DNA from: Bog-950 sp964423405
GTDB lineage: Bacteria > Bacteroidota > Bacteroidia > Chitinophagales > LD1
Length of the DNA stretch: 64,000 nucleotides
Direction of reading: 5' to 3'
Assembly (NCBI GenBank): GCA_964423405.1
Contig: CAYREY010000017.1
Span: forward strand, 1 to 64,000
Shown here piece by piece: positions 52,366 to 60,877 of this stretch. Each line of letters starts with the position of its first letter. Positions within the stretch are counted from its first letter, which is position 1. Under the pieces are notes generated by a model. The model saw only the letters and a program-made list of their open reading frames with translations. It made no database searches and was not told where the DNA came from. Position numbers and translations under genes: made by a program.

Positions 52366-54999
52366 TTATTTGGTAACGGTTATTTTAAGCGTGCTTAGTT
52401 GTTTATTGCGGATTACCTGTACGCTGTACACACCGGCAGGTAGTTCGGCATTCACATTTACAATTTGTGTGTTGGCTTTGGTGCTGTACACCACTTTACC
52501 TACCACATCGCTGATAGCTATTTCTCTATCGGCGGCATTTGCAAATTCAAGTGCAAAACGGCCGTTGTTAGGGTTAGGGTATAGTTTAATACCAGCCTCG
52601 GCATTAATAGCACCTATACTTAAACCGGTAATGTTTACCACATTGCTGGTATCGCTGCAACCATTGGCATCGGTTACTACTACCGAGTAGTTACCATTGG
52701 CAGTAGCTGTATAGCTTTGGGTAGTACCGTTGTTTATAACTGCACCATCCTGTAACCACTGGTAGCTGGTAAAGCTTTCGGTGGTTAGTACATTGCCTGT
52801 GTTAGAAGCAGTAGGCTGTGGCAGTGCGTTTACTGTAAGTACCAGGGTAATAACGCTATCGCAACCGTTGGCATTTACCAGGGTATCGGTATAGCTACCG
52901 GCAGCAACCTGATCTACACCATTGAATAAATACGATTCGCCCTGGCACATAGTGTGGCTAAACTGCGATGAAGTATGCTCCAGTACAGTAACGGTATAAG
53001 CAGCCGTGTTAGAGCAGTTGTTGGCATCGGTTACAGTTACGTTGTAAGTAGTAGTAGCAGCAGGTGTAACAGTTACCTGGTCGCTGGTACCAAGGCCATT
53101 ATCCCAGCTATAGTCAGTACCACCGGTAGCAGTAAGGTCAGCTGATGTACCCTCGCAAACCGAAGCTGTACCTGTAATAGCAGCAACCGGCAGGGTATTA
53201 ACCGTAACGGTTTGTTCTGCCGAAGCCGAACAGTTGTTGGCATCGGTTACTACTACGCTGTAAATAGTATTGCCTGTTGGTGTAACAGTTACCGCATCGT
53301 TGGTACCCAGGCCATCGCTCCAGCTGTAGCTGTTGCCGCCTGCGGCAGTAAGTGTGGTAGAGCCACCTTCGCATATAGTAGCAGTGCCGCTTATGCTGGC
53401 AGTAGGTAGTGCATTTATACTAACCGATTGCTGTGCTGTAGCAGTACAGCCGTTGGCGCCTGTTACAGTTACAGTATATACTGTAGTAGATGTAGGCGAT
53501 ACGCTTACAGTAGCGTTGCTGCCAAGGCTATTGCTCCAGTCGTAGCTGGTACCTGTACCGGCAGTTAAATCAGTTGAAGAACCTTCGCATACTACAGAGG
53601 CACCGGTAATAGAAGCTGTAGGAACGCTATTTACAGATACCTGCTGCTGTGCAGTAGCAGTACAGCCGTTGGCATCGGTTACAGTTACGCTGTAGGTAGT
53701 AACCGAAGAAGGTGATACAGTTACCTGGCTGTTGCCACCCAGGCCATTGCTCCAGCTATAGCTGGTACCACCACCTGCTGTTAAGGTAGTAGAGCTACCC
53801 TGGCAAATAGTAGAACCGCCAGTAACAACTGCATTAGGCAGGTTGTTTACAGTTACAGTTACGCTTGAAGAAGATGATGTTTCGCAGGCATTTTGTGCCG
53901 CTACCGAAACAGTACCATCGCCACTGCAAAGTACAGTAATAGTGTTAGAACCTGCACCGCTGCTGATAGATAAACCACCGGTAACGCTCCATACAAACGA
54001 TGTTGCGTTAGGGTCGTTAGCTACAGTATAAGTAGCAGTACTGCCAAGACAGGCAGCTGTAGGCGAAGCCGTAAAAGCAGGTTGTGCCGGGGCATTGTAA
54101 ATCCATGTAATAACAACCTGGCCATTGCCCGTGTTAGTACCAGCCGACTGTACGCCATTTGATACTCCACCTATGTAGCTGCTACCGCCGCCGCCGCCAC
54201 CGCCGGCGCCTTTATCGTTACCCGAGCAACCTGTAGTACCGGCAGAACCGCCACCACCGCCGCCGCCGCCAAGGTAGCCACCGCCACCGCCGCCGCCGCC
54301 GGGAATACTTTGTGCATTAAAACAGCAGCAGCTTTGGCCGTTACCGCCGTTACCGCCTTGTCCGCTTGCAGCAGCTGTACCTGGTTGACCCAGGAAGCCG
54401 CTACAACCTATACCGGCAGTACCCGCAGCACCTTGTACGCTGCCAAAGTTACCACCACCACCACCACCAGCTACGCCATTACTGGTTGGTGCATCGGTAC
54501 CAATGGCACCAACACCGCTACCGCCAGCACCACCATTACCACCGGTAACAACAGATAGCTCGCAACCGGCACGGCCACCGCCGCCGCCGCCGCCAGCTAC
54601 TATTACGCGGTTACTTTCGGCTGTGCCGCCAACGCGTACATCAGATGAACCACCGCCACCACCGGCGTTTTGGCTACCACCGTTGCCACCACCGTTGAAA
54701 CCACCGGTAGGTGTAGCGCCCTGGCCACCAACAACAACGTTTAATACATCACCGGGGCTAACAGTAAGGTCACCCTCGGCAAATCCACCAAGGCCGCCCG
54801 CACCACCTGCAGCGGAGTTAGCGCCAACAGCGCCACTACCACCCTGTGCACCATAGGCAGCAACGTGTACTTGTGTTACGCCACAGGGCACTGTAAATGT
54901 TTGTAAACCACCTGTAAAACTGTAGGTGGTACTTTGCTGTGCCGATGCCAGATTGAACAGGCCGAGGCAACACGCATAAAAAAGTAATTTTTTTCTCAT
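52366..54999 (-). CDS. Secreted Gly-rich, Ig-like-repeat protein with T9SS sorting domain
   Basis: An 877-aa protein. Signal peptide MRKKLLFYACCLGLFNLASAQ. Residues about 22-300 form a Gly-rich domain (GGAGGLGGFAEG, NVVVGGQGATPTGGFNGGG, GGGGGGGYLGGGGGGGGS). Then an Ig-like strand region and four tandem units of about 74 residues at about 390-675 (STICQGSSTTLTAGGGTSYSW, SVVCEGSSTDLTAGTGTSYDW, ATICEGGSTTLTAAGGNSYSW, ASVCEGTSADLTATGGTDYSW). The C-terminus (about residues 805-877, IKLYPNPNNGRFALEF ... ADLPAGVYSVQVIRN-like, LKITVTK) is a type A T9SS sorting domain. Secreted or surface-attached; a natural substrate of PorU/PorV here. Binding partner unknown. Confidence 0.93.
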   Translation of the reverse strand: MRKKLLFYACCLGLFNLASAQQSTTYSFTGGLQTFTVPCGVTQVHVAAYGAQGGSGAVGANSAAGGAGGLGGFAEGDLTVSPGDVLNVVVGGQGATPTGGFNGGGNGGSQNAGGGGGSSDVRVGGTAESNRVIVAGGGGGGGRAGCELSVVTGGNGGAGGSGVGAIGTDAPTSNGVAGGGGGGNFGSVQGAAGTAGIGCSGFLGQPGTAAASGQGGNGGNGQSCCCFNAQSIPGGGGGGGGYLGGGGGGGGSAGTTGCSGNDKGAGGGGGGGSSYIGGVSNGVQSAGTNTGNGQVVITWIYNAPAQPAFTASPTAACLGSTATYTVANDPNATSFVWSVTGGLSISSGAGSNTITVLCSGDGTVSVAAQNACETSSSSSVTVTVNNLPNAVVTGGSTICQGSSTTLTAGGGTSYSWSNGLGGNSQVTVSPSSVTTYSVTVTDANGCTATAQQQVSVNSVPTASITGASVVCEGSSTDLTAGTGTSYDWSNSLGSNATVSVSPTSTTVYTVTVTGANGCTATAQQSVSINALPTASISGTATICEGGSTTLTAAGGNSYSWSDGLGTNDAVTVTPTGNTIYSVVVTDANNCSASAEQTVTVNTLPVAAITGTASVCEGTSADLTATGGTDYSWDNGLGTSDQVTVTPAATTTYNVTVTDANNCSNTAAYTVTVLEHTSSQFSHTMCQGESYLFNGVDQVAAGSYTDTLVNANGCDSVITLVLTVNALPQPTASNTGNVLTTESFTSYQWLQDGAVINNGTTQSYTATANGNYSVVVTDANGCSDTSNVVNITGLSIGAINAEAGIKLYPNPNNGRFALEFANAADREIAISDVVGKVVYSTKANTQIVNVNAELPAGVYSVQVIRNKQLSTLKITVTK
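52970..53835 (-). repeat. Four tandem repeats of about 220 bp encoding Ig-like units
   Basis: The C-terminal half of the large cargo gene repeats approximately every 220 bp, with boundaries near 53833, 53612, 53400 and 53185. Each unit begins with a Cys-containing strand (T/S-x-C-x-G) and ends in SVxxLPTA. Confidence 0.7.
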
Positions 55000-55028
55000 A
55001 GTCTAAGGTTTATGTGAATTAGGTTTGT

Positions 55029-55036
55029 CAAAAATA
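55029..55036 (-). promoter_or_regulatory. Exact TAnnTTTG element upstream of the Gly-rich gene
   Basis: On the minus strand TATTTTTG (55036-55029), followed by the ATG at 54999 (29 nt later). A TTTA lies upstream at about the -33 position (15 bp). Confidence 0.4.
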
Positions 55037-55337
55037 ATCAATACTACGGGTAAACGAATTTTTTTATAGTCTAATAGTTCACACCATGCATTATAATTTC
55101 AACAATATGTGTAGCATAATACACATTAGCCTCATTCACAGGAATATCTCCACACCTATAATTGCTTTATGAAACATCAAACCAATATATGCAATAATGA
55201 TTTTTATCATATTTAAAGCACAGATGGTTACTAAATTGGTTTATCAAAATATTATCAACAAGTTGAACTAACCTTTTTTGCTACAAAAAGCCCAATTGAC
55301 TTTAGTTGTGCAAATCATGGGCTTCTTGGTATGTAGT

Positions 55338-55367
55338 TTTGCAATTACCATTTTACGATTAAACTTG
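55338..55367 (+). promoter_or_regulatory. Promoter of the 55388 gene
   Basis: TTTG at 55338-55341, 18-bp spacer, TAAACTTG at 55360-55367 (one mismatch to TAnnTTTG). The ATG lies about 20 nt downstream. Confidence 0.5.
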
Positions 55368-55387
55368 TAGCACGTAAAACCTGTACC

Positions 55388-55765
55388 ATGCAGTTGGATG
55401 AAGAACTTTACCGCTCGCTACATGAAGACCTGGATGTTTGCCGCGATTTTATACGGCAGATAGCCAGTGGCATGATAAAAGGCGATGTAAGCAAGTACCC
55501 CATATTTGTGGCCTTGCGTGGCGAAAGCGATATAGACCTGGGGTTGCCTATTATAGGCCGCAACGATTTTGACATCAGCTGGAATTTCAACGCCTCGCAT
55601 CTGGAAGAGTTTGTAGCCAAAGGTGTGGTAGCCCGCGATAAGGCACAGGAGTTTATACAAGCCTATAAAAACCCGGCCGAGTTTATGTGTGTGTTTGTAG
55701 CTGAAGAAACTTCGGGCAGCTTTGTGTTTATGCCCTACTTTAAAGACCGCGCCAGTCTTAACTAA
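55388..55765 (+). CDS. Small conserved-looking cytoplasmic protein, unknown
   Basis: A 125-aa protein: MQLDEELYRSLHEDLDVCRDFIRQIASGMIKGDVSKYPIFVALRGESDIDLGLPIIGRNDFDISWNFNASHLEEFVAKGVV. It has an N-terminal helix and mixed alpha/beta content, no signal peptide, and a promoter with a matched spacer. I do not recognise a family. Real gene from codon usage, promoter and soluble composition. Confidence 0.75.
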   Translation: MQLDEELYRSLHEDLDVCRDFIRQIASGMIKGDVSKYPIFVALRGESDIDLGLPIIGRNDFDISWNFNASHLEEFVAKGVVARDKAQEFIQAYKNPAEFMCVFVAEETSGSFVFMPYFKDRASLN

Positions 55766-55880
55766 AGCTACAATTAACCATTAAGAACTTTAAGAGGCAT
55801 TAAGAATAACGTATAGAAATCATACGCTGTGTTACTACACCCACTATGCTCACCACTATTGCAATGGCTAACGGGCAAAA

Positions 55881-56267
55881 TCAATTAAGCAACATGGGGG
55901 CCACCAGTTTAAACGCGGGTATCTTTACCTCAAACTCTTTACGCAAGGGTTTATTCTCAAAAATGTAAATGCCTTCCATTTTGCCTATGCCGGTGGCCAG
56001 GTTGCAACCGCTTACATACTGAAACGAATCGCCGGGGTACAGCACAGGCTGGCGGCCTACCACGCCTTCGCCATCTACCAGGCGTACACCCAGGGTAGAG
56101 TCCGATATCTTCCACTTACGGCGTAGTAGCTGCACCGTAAAATTATTGTGGTTAAATATGGTAATATGGTAGTTAAAGAAGAATTCATTTCTCAGTATGT
56201 CGGAATGTTCCGGCTGAAAAATAGTTTCTACCTGTACCTCTATGCCCGATGTTATTAATGTTTCCAT
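55881..56267 (-). CDS. apaG: ApaG-family protein (Co2+/Mg2+ efflux-associated)
   Basis: A 128-aa beta-sandwich (fibronectin III-like) protein. EVQVETIFQPEHSDILRNEFFFNYHITIFNHNNFTVQLLRRKWKISDS, GRQPVLYPGDSFQYVSGCNLATGIGKMEGIYIF and EFEVKIPAFKLVAP are the ApaG signature. The protein is linked genetically to cobalt/magnesium tolerance in enterobacteria but its biochemistry is unsettled. It is followed by a terminator-like region and then gmk upstream. Confidence 0.93.
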   Translation of the reverse strand: METLITSGIEVQVETIFQPEHSDILRNEFFFNYHITIFNHNNFTVQLLRRKWKISDSTLGVRLVDGEGVVGRQPVLYPGDSFQYVSGCNLATGIGKMEGIYIFENKPLRKEFEVKIPAFKLVAPMLLN

Positions 56268-56303
56268 ACGCCCCTTGTTATCGCTACATGAAAGTAATGG
56301 CTC

Positions 56304-56360
56304 TTTTTAAAAAAGCAAAGGCCACACAGCAATTAACAATTTAATACTGTATGGCCTTTG
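56304..56360 (-). terminator. Terminator of gmk
   Basis: CAAAGGCCACACAG (56316-56329) and CTGTATGGCCTTTG (56347-56360) form a 14-bp stem with one G-U pair and a 17-nt loop; the minus strand then has a run of T residues. Confidence 0.7.
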
Positions 56361-56379
56361 GTTAATACTATTTACCCTG

Positions 56380-56997
56380 TTAGTGCACGTGCACGGTTTG
56401 CGGTTTCAGAAAGTTAGTAATGTGGTTTTTAACCCGCATGTAAGCGGTGTCAAAATCGTGGTTTACTACCACCTTGTCAAACTTATCGGCATAGCCCAGT
56501 TCTTCCTCGCTACGCTTAATACGGGCTTTCAGGCTTTTGTCGTTTTCGGTACCACGCCCTTTAAGCCTGTTCACCAGCGACTCTTTAGACGGAGGGGCAA
56601 TAAAAATAGTCAGGCAGTCATCGCCATATTGCTTTTTAAGGTTAAGGGCCCCTTTCACGTCTATATCAAACAGTACCACCTTGCGTTGGTTCCATATCTT
56701 CTCTACCTCTGCTTTCAGCGTGCCGTAAAATTTGCCGGGGTACACCTCTTCATACTCTACAAACTCGCCGGCAGCTACGCGGCGTTTAAACTCATCTACC
56801 GATACAAAGTGGTAGTGGTCGCCATCGTGCTCGCCGCTGCGTTTTTCGCGGGTAGTGCACGAGGTTGAAAATGACAGATTAGGGTGGTGCTGTAGCACTT
56901 TACGTACTATGGTAGATTTTCCCGCTCCGCTGGGGGCTGTAATTACCACCAGCTTGCGGGGTGGTATCAGTACTCTGGTAAATGAATGTCCGCTCAT
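56380..56997 (-). CDS. gmk: Guanylate kinase
   Basis: A 205-aa enzyme phosphorylating GMP to GDP. P-loop APSGAGKSTIV near residue 22; GMP-binding residues in SFSTSCTTREKRSGEHDGDHYHFVSVDEF; EEVYPGKFYGTLKAEVEKI; VLFDIDVKGALNLKKQY; LKGRGTENDKSLKARI. Start taken at MSGHSFTRV (56997); an in-frame ATG 19 codons upstream exists but this is the family start. It is downstream of yicC on the same strand, a conserved pairing in bacteria. Confidence 0.95.
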   Translation of the reverse strand: MSGHSFTRVLIPPRKLVVITAPSGAGKSTIVRKVLQHHPNLSFSTSCTTREKRSGEHDGDHYHFVSVDEFKRRVAAGEFVEYEEVYPGKFYGTLKAEVEKIWNQRKVVLFDIDVKGALNLKKQYGDDCLTIFIAPPSKESLVNRLKGRGTENDKSLKARIKRSEEELGYADKFDKVVVNHDFDTAYMRVKNHITNFLKPQTVHVH

Positions 56998-57050
56998 TGT
57001 ATTATTGTATTGTCTTAATTCTCTTATGTAGTAGAAATTGTATTCTGTAT

Positions 57051-57079
57051 TCAAGTCCCCTTCAGGGGATTTAGGGGTT
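57051..57079. repeat. Short CCCCTTCAGGGGATTTAGGGG-type palindromic repeat
   Basis: AAGTCCCCTTCAGGGGAT TTAGGGGTT sits at the end of yicC and before gmk. The hairpin AGTCCCCTTCAGGGGAT and the extra GGGG tail are a phrase that I recall recurring in Bacteroidota genomes; not verified here. Confidence 0.4.
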
Positions 57080-57956
57080 ATAGAATATTATTGGTCTGCT
57101 CTTTTATCTTCTCCAGTTCGTCCTTCATGTTCACTACTATCTTCTGCATGGTAGCATCGTTGGCTTTAGAGCCTACAGTGTTTATTTCGCGGCCCAGCTC
57201 CTGCGCTATAAAATTTAGCTTACGGCCCTTTAGTTCTTCCTTATCAGTCAGGCAGTTTCTAAAATACTCGCAGTGCGATTTTAAACGCGTCAACTCTTCG
57301 GTTATATCCAGTTTCTCTATGTAGTAAATAACCTCCTGCTCAAACCGGTTAGCATCAATTTTATCCTTTGGTATAAAATTCTCCAGGTTGTTTTTCAGTC
57401 TTTCCCGTATTTCAACTACCCGGCGTTTATCCTCATTCTGTAGCTCGCCCGATAGCTTTTCTATATTACCTATACGCAGGGTAAGCTCGGTCAGCAGCGA
57501 TTTACCTTCATTAATCCTGAACGACTCTACCTCGGCAATTGCTTTAGATAGTATTTCTTCTATCCGCTTCAGTTCGTCCTCGCTGGCCTCTTCATGGCTC
57601 TCGCCAATTACGTCGGGCATTTTCATAATGGTAGGCAGCAGGTTATCGGTGCTGGCGCCCACTTCGTTGGCTATGGCCCTGAACTCTTCAAAGTACGATT
57701 TAATCAACTCCTTATTAAGCGATAACTCGCTGGCGGCAGTGTTGTTTTCCAGTGTAATGTAAATATCTACTTTGCCGCGTTGCAGGGTGCTATTGGCTTT
57801 GTTGCGCAAGGCGTATTCGTACTCGCGGTATTTGCTGGGCAGCTTTATGCTAAGGTCAAGGCCCTTCTGGCTGTTGAGCGATTTAATCTCAACATTTACG
57901 GTGCGTTCGTCTATTTGGCCGCTGGCTTTACCAAAGCCCGTCATCGATTTTAGCAT
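57078..57956 (-). CDS. yicC: YicC family endoribonuclease-like protein
   Basis: A 292-aa protein: MLKSMTGFGKASGQIDERTVNVEIKSLNSQKGLDLSIKLPSKYREYEYALRNKANSTLQRGKVDIYITLE (family N-terminus) and C-terminal FEQEVIYYIEKLDITEELTRLKSHCEYFRNCL ... GRKLNFIAQELGREINTVGSKANDATMQKIVVNMKDELEKIKEQTNNIL. This is the standard YicC/YloC. E. coli YicC has endoribonuclease activity. It is upstream of gmk on the same strand. Confidence 0.94.
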   Translation of the reverse strand: MLKSMTGFGKASGQIDERTVNVEIKSLNSQKGLDLSIKLPSKYREYEYALRNKANSTLQRGKVDIYITLENNTAASELSLNKELIKSYFEEFRAIANEVGASTDNLLPTIMKMPDVIGESHEEASEDELKRIEEILSKAIAEVESFRINEGKSLLTELTLRIGNIEKLSGELQNEDKRRVVEIRERLKNNLENFIPKDKIDANRFEQEVIYYIEKLDITEELTRLKSHCEYFRNCLTDKEELKGRKLNFIAQELGREINTVGSKANDATMQKIVVNMKDELEKIKEQTNNIL

Positions 57957-57999
57957 GGGGCGAAGTTAACAGACAATAGACAATAGGCAATAGGGAAAC

Positions 58000-58935
58000 C
58001 TACTCCATTATCATATCATCGCTATCGGGTTCTTTATCGGGTCGGTTAAACATTTTTACCCCACCTGCAAACGATACCAGGTACACCCCGCTGAAAATTA
58101 ATACCGCCGAAAGTACCTTCTCGAATGTAATCACATCTTTACCCAGCGATATAGAAATAATAGTGGCAATAGCCGGTTGCAGGTAAATATACGCCCCTAC
58201 CACACTGCTGTGCACCTCGCGCAGGGCCAGCATGTTAAGCAGGTAGGCTAAAAAGGTGGTACACACTACCACAAAGGCGGTAGCTGCCCAGGTTTGCGCC
58301 GTAAAAGTATGCCACTGCACCTCGCCCAGTTGCTGGTAGCCAAACAGCGTAACCGGTATAAGCCCGAACAGGAAAACCCATTTGATAACCGTTAGCGGAT
58401 GGTACTTTTTCATGAGCGGGCGCACCATTACCAGGTATATGGCATACGAGGTGGCATTTACCAGTATAAACAAATCGCCCAGCAGGGTGTCGCTGCTAAA
58501 GTTAAACCCTTTGCCGGCCAGTATTACCAGCGCACCGCTAAGCCCTATAACCAGGCCTGTAATTTTTTGCCAGATAGCTTTTTCGTGCGATAGAAAGAAA
58601 GAGATAACAAACACCAGTATGGGTGTCATTATCATTATGAGCGCGGCATTGATGGGGGTGGTTATACTCAGCCCCTTAAAAAACATCTCCTGGTTTATTA
58701 CCACACCAAACATACCACAGGCCATCAGCAACAGAAAATCCTTTTTCTCTACTTTCTCTTTCAGCCAAAACCAGTGTAGTATAAAGAACAAAGTGGTGGT
58801 AATACTTACCCGTATAAGTATAAAACCAAAGGGCTTTATAAACTCGGGCATTACCATTTTGGTAACCGTAAAACCAGCCCCATAAAACAAATTGACTATT
58901 AAAAGAAATAAATGCGCCCGTACCGACCTGTTCAT
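58000..58935 (-). CDS. EamA/DMT superfamily transporter
   Basis: A 311-aa membrane protein with ten predicted helices in two EamA repeats (HLFLLIVNLFYGAGFTVTKMVMPEFIKPFGFILIRVSITT ... and LLGDLFILVNATSYAIYLVMVRPLMKKYHPLTVIKWVFLFGLIP ...). The helix GAYIYLQPAIATIISISLGKDVITFEKVLSAVLIFSGVYL is the family C-terminal signature. Likely a drug/metabolite exporter; substrate unknown. Confidence 0.9.
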   Translation of the reverse strand: MNRSVRAHLFLLIVNLFYGAGFTVTKMVMPEFIKPFGFILIRVSITTTLFFILHWFWLKEKVEKKDFLLLMACGMFGVVINQEMFFKGLSITTPINAALIMIMTPILVFVISFFLSHEKAIWQKITGLVIGLSGALVILAGKGFNFSSDTLLGDLFILVNATSYAIYLVMVRPLMKKYHPLTVIKWVFLFGLIPVTLFGYQQLGEVQWHTFTAQTWAATAFVVVCTTFLAYLLNMLALREVHSSVVGAYIYLQPAIATIISISLGKDVITFEKVLSAVLIFSGVYLVSFAGGVKMFNRPDKEPDSDDMIME

Positions 58936-59133
58936 TGCGCGGCAAAGATGCTAATGTTTTCAGAACAAGTACACATTTACAAGCAACCGGTTGTTTATTT
59001 TTATCGTTATGTATATAAGAATAAAAAATACTGCCGGGCAGTGCAAAACACTGTATCCTGCAATTTTTAGGCGTAAATTTACAACTGGCTGCAAAAGTTG
59101 CGTTGTTATTTTGTGGTAATAAAATTATACCGT

Positions 59134-60804
59134 ATGAAACGTTTACTACTCCCCGCATGTATGTTAGCTGCTATGCTGGCAAATGCTACAGGCAATTTTT
59201 CGATGATAGAAATAAACCCCCTGCAGGGCGCCGAGCAGTATTGGTGGAGCGATAGCAGTAAGCGGGTGTACGGAGGCGGTGAGCTAAGCAACATTACCCA
59301 GCTAAACGGCAAACTGTTTTTTACCGGGCAGGACGCCGAAAATAATGAAGAGCTTTGGGTAAGTGACGGCACCGCTGCAGGTACTGTGATGGTAAAGGAT
59401 ATTAACCCCAACGGCCCGGCTATGATGGGCAACATTGTAACTATGGGCAACCGCATGTTGTTTATGGCTGCCGATAACAACGATTATGATTTTGACCTGT
59501 GGGTGAGTGATGGTACCCCTGCCGGTACCACCAAAGTAGCCGAGCTTAACCAGGGTTGGAACGATGCCCTTACAGGCCAGCGTGCAGCTGTGGTAGGCAA
59601 TAAACTGCTTTTTTGCACCAACACCGCACTAATGACTACCGATGGCACCCCATCGGGTACCAATACGCTGCTGGCCATACAACAATACAACCCGGCACAA
59701 GGCTACTGCGAGCTAAACGGCCGCGCTTATTTTATGCTGCCTAACGCACAGGGCAAACCAGAAATATGGATGACCGACGGTACCGCCGGCGGCACGCAGG
59801 TAGCGGTTGACCTAAGCACCACCACCGAGGCTATACAGTATGTTACACAAATGCAATCGTACAATGGTAAGATATACATTATAGGCGCAGCATCGGGGCA
59901 GGGTAATGAGTTGTACACTTTTAACGGTGCGGTTAACGGCCCGGTAAACAAGGTAGTGCTTACCAACGTAGGCAACTCGTACCCCGAGGCACTTACGGTT
60001 TACAATAATCAGTTGTTTTTCCGCGCTGCTAACGAAACCGGCAACAACATTTACCGCTTAACACCGGCCGATGTGGAGCCGCAAATTATACCTACACCGG
60101 GTATTATTTATTTTCAGGGTGGCCCATCGTTTGCCAATGGCAATATGTATGTAATAGGCGATGACCAAAGCAGTCTGCACTGGGTACAGCTTAACGACCT
60201 TAGTTTCCACACGCTTAAACTAACCGGCTATGTGCTGCCTAACTACTGGTTTAGTACGGCCAACATACTAACCGGTGATGCGGGCAAAATTTTCTTTGCC
60301 GCTTATGATAGCATTACCCGCCGCCAGGTATTTGTAGAGAGCGATGGCACACCACTGGGTACTATAGTAACCCTGCCACAGGGTGCCAATACCGAACACC
60401 CTTTTAATATGCTGATAAGCTGCGGCAGCGCCGATATATTCGATTTTCAGATATGGGGCGACAAAGTGGTAATACCAGCTAATTTTAATAATGCCGGCCG
60501 CGAACTTTGGTTTTACGAACCACAAAAAACCAGCACCGGTATTAAAGAAACCCTGGCCCGCACCAATGTAGCCGTGTTTCCTAACCCGGCCAGCAGCCAG
60601 CTTAACTTCCGTATAGATGGAGCAGGCTACTGTGAAACCGATGTAACCGTTACAACTGTAGATGGTAAAATAATGTTACAGAAGAAAGTAGTTGGCGAAA
60701 CAGAATCGGTAGATGTATCGGGCCTTGCGGCAGGCAACTACTGTATTACTTTTACCAGTGCACAGAAAGCACCTGCTGTAAAGAAATTTGTAATAGCTAA
60801 GTAA
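59134..60804 (+). CDS. Secreted ELWxxDGT-repeat protein with T9SS sorting domain
   Basis: A 556-aa protein. Signal peptide MKRLLLPACMLAAMLANATG (start at 59134; an upstream in-frame ATG at 59098 is not needed). The body has ELWVSDGTAAGTVMV, LWVSDGTPAGTTKVAE, MTTDGTPSGTN, IWMTDGTAGGTQVA and FVESDGTPLGTIVTLPQG, i.e. repeated ELWxxDGT motifs of about 60 residues, often predicted to form beta-propeller blades. The C-terminus (TNVAVFPNPASSQLNFRIDGAG ... GLAAGNYCITFTSAQ) is a type A T9SS sorting domain. Probably secreted or surface-attached; substrate/binding unknown. Confidence 0.93.
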   Translation: MKRLLLPACMLAAMLANATGNFSMIEINPLQGAEQYWWSDSSKRVYGGGELSNITQLNGKLFFTGQDAENNEELWVSDGTAAGTVMVKDINPNGPAMMGNIVTMGNRMLFMAADNNDYDFDLWVSDGTPAGTTKVAELNQGWNDALTGQRAAVVGNKLLFCTNTALMTTDGTPSGTNTLLAIQQYNPAQGYCELNGRAYFMLPNAQGKPEIWMTDGTAGGTQVAVDLSTTTEAIQYVTQMQSYNGKIYIIGAASGQGNELYTFNGAVNGPVNKVVLTNVGNSYPEALTVYNNQLFFRAANETGNNIYRLTPADVEPQIIPTPGIIYFQGGPSFANGNMYVIGDDQSSLHWVQLNDLSFHTLKLTGYVLPNYWFSTANILTGDAGKIFFAAYDSITRRQVFVESDGTPLGTIVTLPQGANTEHPFNMLISCGSADIFDFQIWGDKVVIPANFNNAGRELWFYEPQKTSTGIKETLARTNVAVFPNPASSQLNFRIDGAGYCETDVTVTTVDGKIMLQKKVVGETESVDVSGLAAGNYCITFTSAQKAPAVKKFVIAK

Positions 60805-60827
60805 TCTATACCTTAACTCTAATAGTA

Positions 60828-60877
60828 AAAAGCGATGAACAAGAAGCAAAATAAGGCTACCCCTGTTCATCGCTTTT
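60828..60877 (+). promoter_or_regulatory. Perfect 14-bp inverted repeat enclosing the AraC-type start codon
   Basis: AAAAGCGATGAACA (60828-60841) is the exact reverse complement of TGTTCATCGCTTTT (60864-60877), loop 22 nt. The ATG of the next gene (60835) lies within the left arm and the right arm encodes PVHRF. It also ends with TTTT, so it may double as the terminator of the upstream gene. Confidence 0.6.

Larger units (their letters stand above)
55000..55387. other. Divergent intergenic region, AT-rich, no gene
   Basis: About 390 bp separating the Gly-rich gene (-) from the small ORF at 55388 (+). It holds promoter elements for both strands. AAGCCCA (55288-55294) and TGGGCTT (55318-55324) form a short inverted repeat. 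I see no RNA gene. Confidence 0.5.

Noticed and set aside
54180..54800. CRISPR-like or tandem array from the regular triplet repeats
   Set aside because: Repeats are codon triplets within one reading frame (poly-Gly), not spacers between fixed repeats.
54503..54856. Pro-rich open frame on the plus strand over the Gly-rich domain
   Set aside because: It is the complement of Gly codons (GGN to NCC); no independent evidence.
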